From NCBI RefSeq assembly GCF_001425385.1, contig NZ_LMQO01000001.1, forward strand, positions 248,001 through 312,000: a stretch of DNA of 64,000 nt, read 5' to 3'. Origin of the DNA: Sphingomonas sp. Leaf407 (lineage in GTDB: Bacteria; Pseudomonadota; Alphaproteobacteria; Sphingomonadales; Sphingomonadaceae). Below the pieces are notes generated by a model. That model saw only the letters and a program-made list of their open reading frames with translations, ran no database searches and was not told the origin of the DNA. A program made the position numbers and the translations under genes. Within the stretch, counting starts at the first letter, position 1. Every line of letters starts with the position of its first letter. Shown in pieces: positions 63,386 through 64,000 of the stretch.

Positions 63386-64000
63386 TCAACCCCGCGCCCG
63401 GATCAGCCCTTCCTGCGCGACGCTGGCGACCAGCCGCCCGTCGCGGGTGAAGATGCGGCCGCGATTGTGGCCGCGTGCGTGACCGGCCCATGGGCTGTCG
63501 GTGGCATAGAGCAGCCAGTCGTCGACCCGGAACGGCTCGTGCAGCCACAGCGCATGGTCGAGGCTGGCGACCTGTATCCGCTCCATCAGCCAGTTGACGC
63601 CGTGCGGCAGCATCGACGTGCCGAGCAGCATCGCGTCGCTGGCATAGGCGAGCATCGCGCGGTGCAGTTCCATATCCTCGCCGACCGGGCCGCAGATGCG
63701 GAACCAGCTCGCCTGTTCGGGGGCACGCGGCGTCGGGTCGAGCCAGTGGCGGCCCGAGGCGGGGCGAAATTCGAGCGGTCGTGCCTTGGCGAGCAGCGGG
63801 GTGAGGCGTTCGGGAATCCGGTCGCGCATCGCCTCGATCAGATCGGCCTCGGTCGGCAGGTCCTCGGGCGGGGGCACGTCGGGCATCGCGTCCTGATGGT
63901 GCATGCCCTCTTCGGGCAGGTGGAACGAGGCGGCCATGTTGAGAATCGCCTGTCCGCGCTGCATCGCGATCACCCGCGCGTTGGCGAAGCTGCGCCCGGC
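63386..64000 (-). CDS. tesB: Acyl-CoA thioesterase II, 5' end beyond the window
   Basis: The reading frame is open to base 64000 (AGRSFANARV precedes the part shown as coding), so only the C-terminal 204 residues are present. ASLDHALWLHEPFRVDDWLL, SPWAGHARGHNRGRIFTRDG and RLVASVAQEGLIR contain the conserved Asp, Ser/Thr and Gln of the double-hotdog TesB fold. Hydrolyses acyl-CoAs. Confidence 0.93.
   Translation of the reverse strand, partial: AGRSFANARVIAMQRGQAILNMAASFHLPEEGMHHQDAMPDVPPPEDLPTEADLIEAMRDRIPERLTPLLAKARPLEFRPASGRHWLDPTPRAPEQASWFRICGPVGEDMELHRAMLAYASDAMLLGTSMLPHGVNWLMERIQVASLDHALWLHEPFRVDDWLLYATDSPWAGHARGHNRGRIFTRDGRLVASVAQEGLIRARG

Overview
The window is GC-rich, densely packed chromosomal DNA of an alphaproteobacterium, most likely a sphingomonad (Sphingomonas or a close relative). 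The indications are the TonB-dependent receptor type, a UrcA-family protein, SleB-type cell wall hydrolase, GGDEF and RskA-type proteins, the trpF-trpB-trpA-accD-folC order, and several families of short palindromic intergenic repeats. No prophage, insertion sequence, CRISPR array or rRNA was seen; one tRNA (Arg, TCT) is present. The first and last genes run off the window.

Layout. 1-5.5 kb: 3' part of a very large autotransporter. 5.5-14 kb: a C4-dicarboxylate module with malic enzyme, an outer-membrane porin and DctA on the minus strand, facing away from the DctB/DctD two-component system. 14-18.4 kb: a stress-type island with an ECF sigma factor and RskA-like anti-sigma, a Crp/Fnr-like regulator, and two paralogous Tat-exported ferritin-like proteins. 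18.6-25 kb: a gene whose end runs antisense across tRNA-Arg, a queuosine-precursor-type transporter, an orphan AT-richer NucS-like nuclease, purSQ, a pair of bPH2 membrane proteins, and an MFS-cysK-cell wall hydrolase operon. 27-35 kb: alpha/beta hydrolase, UvrD helicase, UrcA, single-domain response regulator, RluB with a repetitive tail, RsmD. 34.8-39.2 kb: diguanylate cyclase, MHS transporter, AmpG-like permease. 39.5-47.5 kb: the lapA-pyrF-trpF-trpB-trpA-accD-folC operon, broken in two places by inserted material. 47.5-64 kb: patatin-like lipase, EEP nuclease, an EnvZ/OmpR-type system behind an EF-hand protein, GST, SGNH hydrolase with a phytanoyl-CoA dioxygenase-like protein, a Phd-like/PAS fusion regulator, a TadE/TadG pair, a TonB receptor and TesB.

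The points most worth following are these. DctD lacks the sigma-54-contacting GAFTGA loop, and I find no good -24/-12 promoter beside dctA. A broken DUF559 gene lies between trpB and trpA, framed by perfect 40-bp inverted repeats that supply part of trpB's stop codon and of trpA's TTG start. A transcription-regulator-like protein fuses a Phd/YefM-like antitoxin fold to two PAS-like domains. A three-gene cassette and a set of three tandem hairpins separate pyrF from trpF. At least five families of dispersed palindromes fill almost every longer intergenic gap.

All functional calls come from reading the protein sequences and recognising family motifs; no database search was run. Start codons were adjusted by ribosome-binding site and family alignment from memory where noted.
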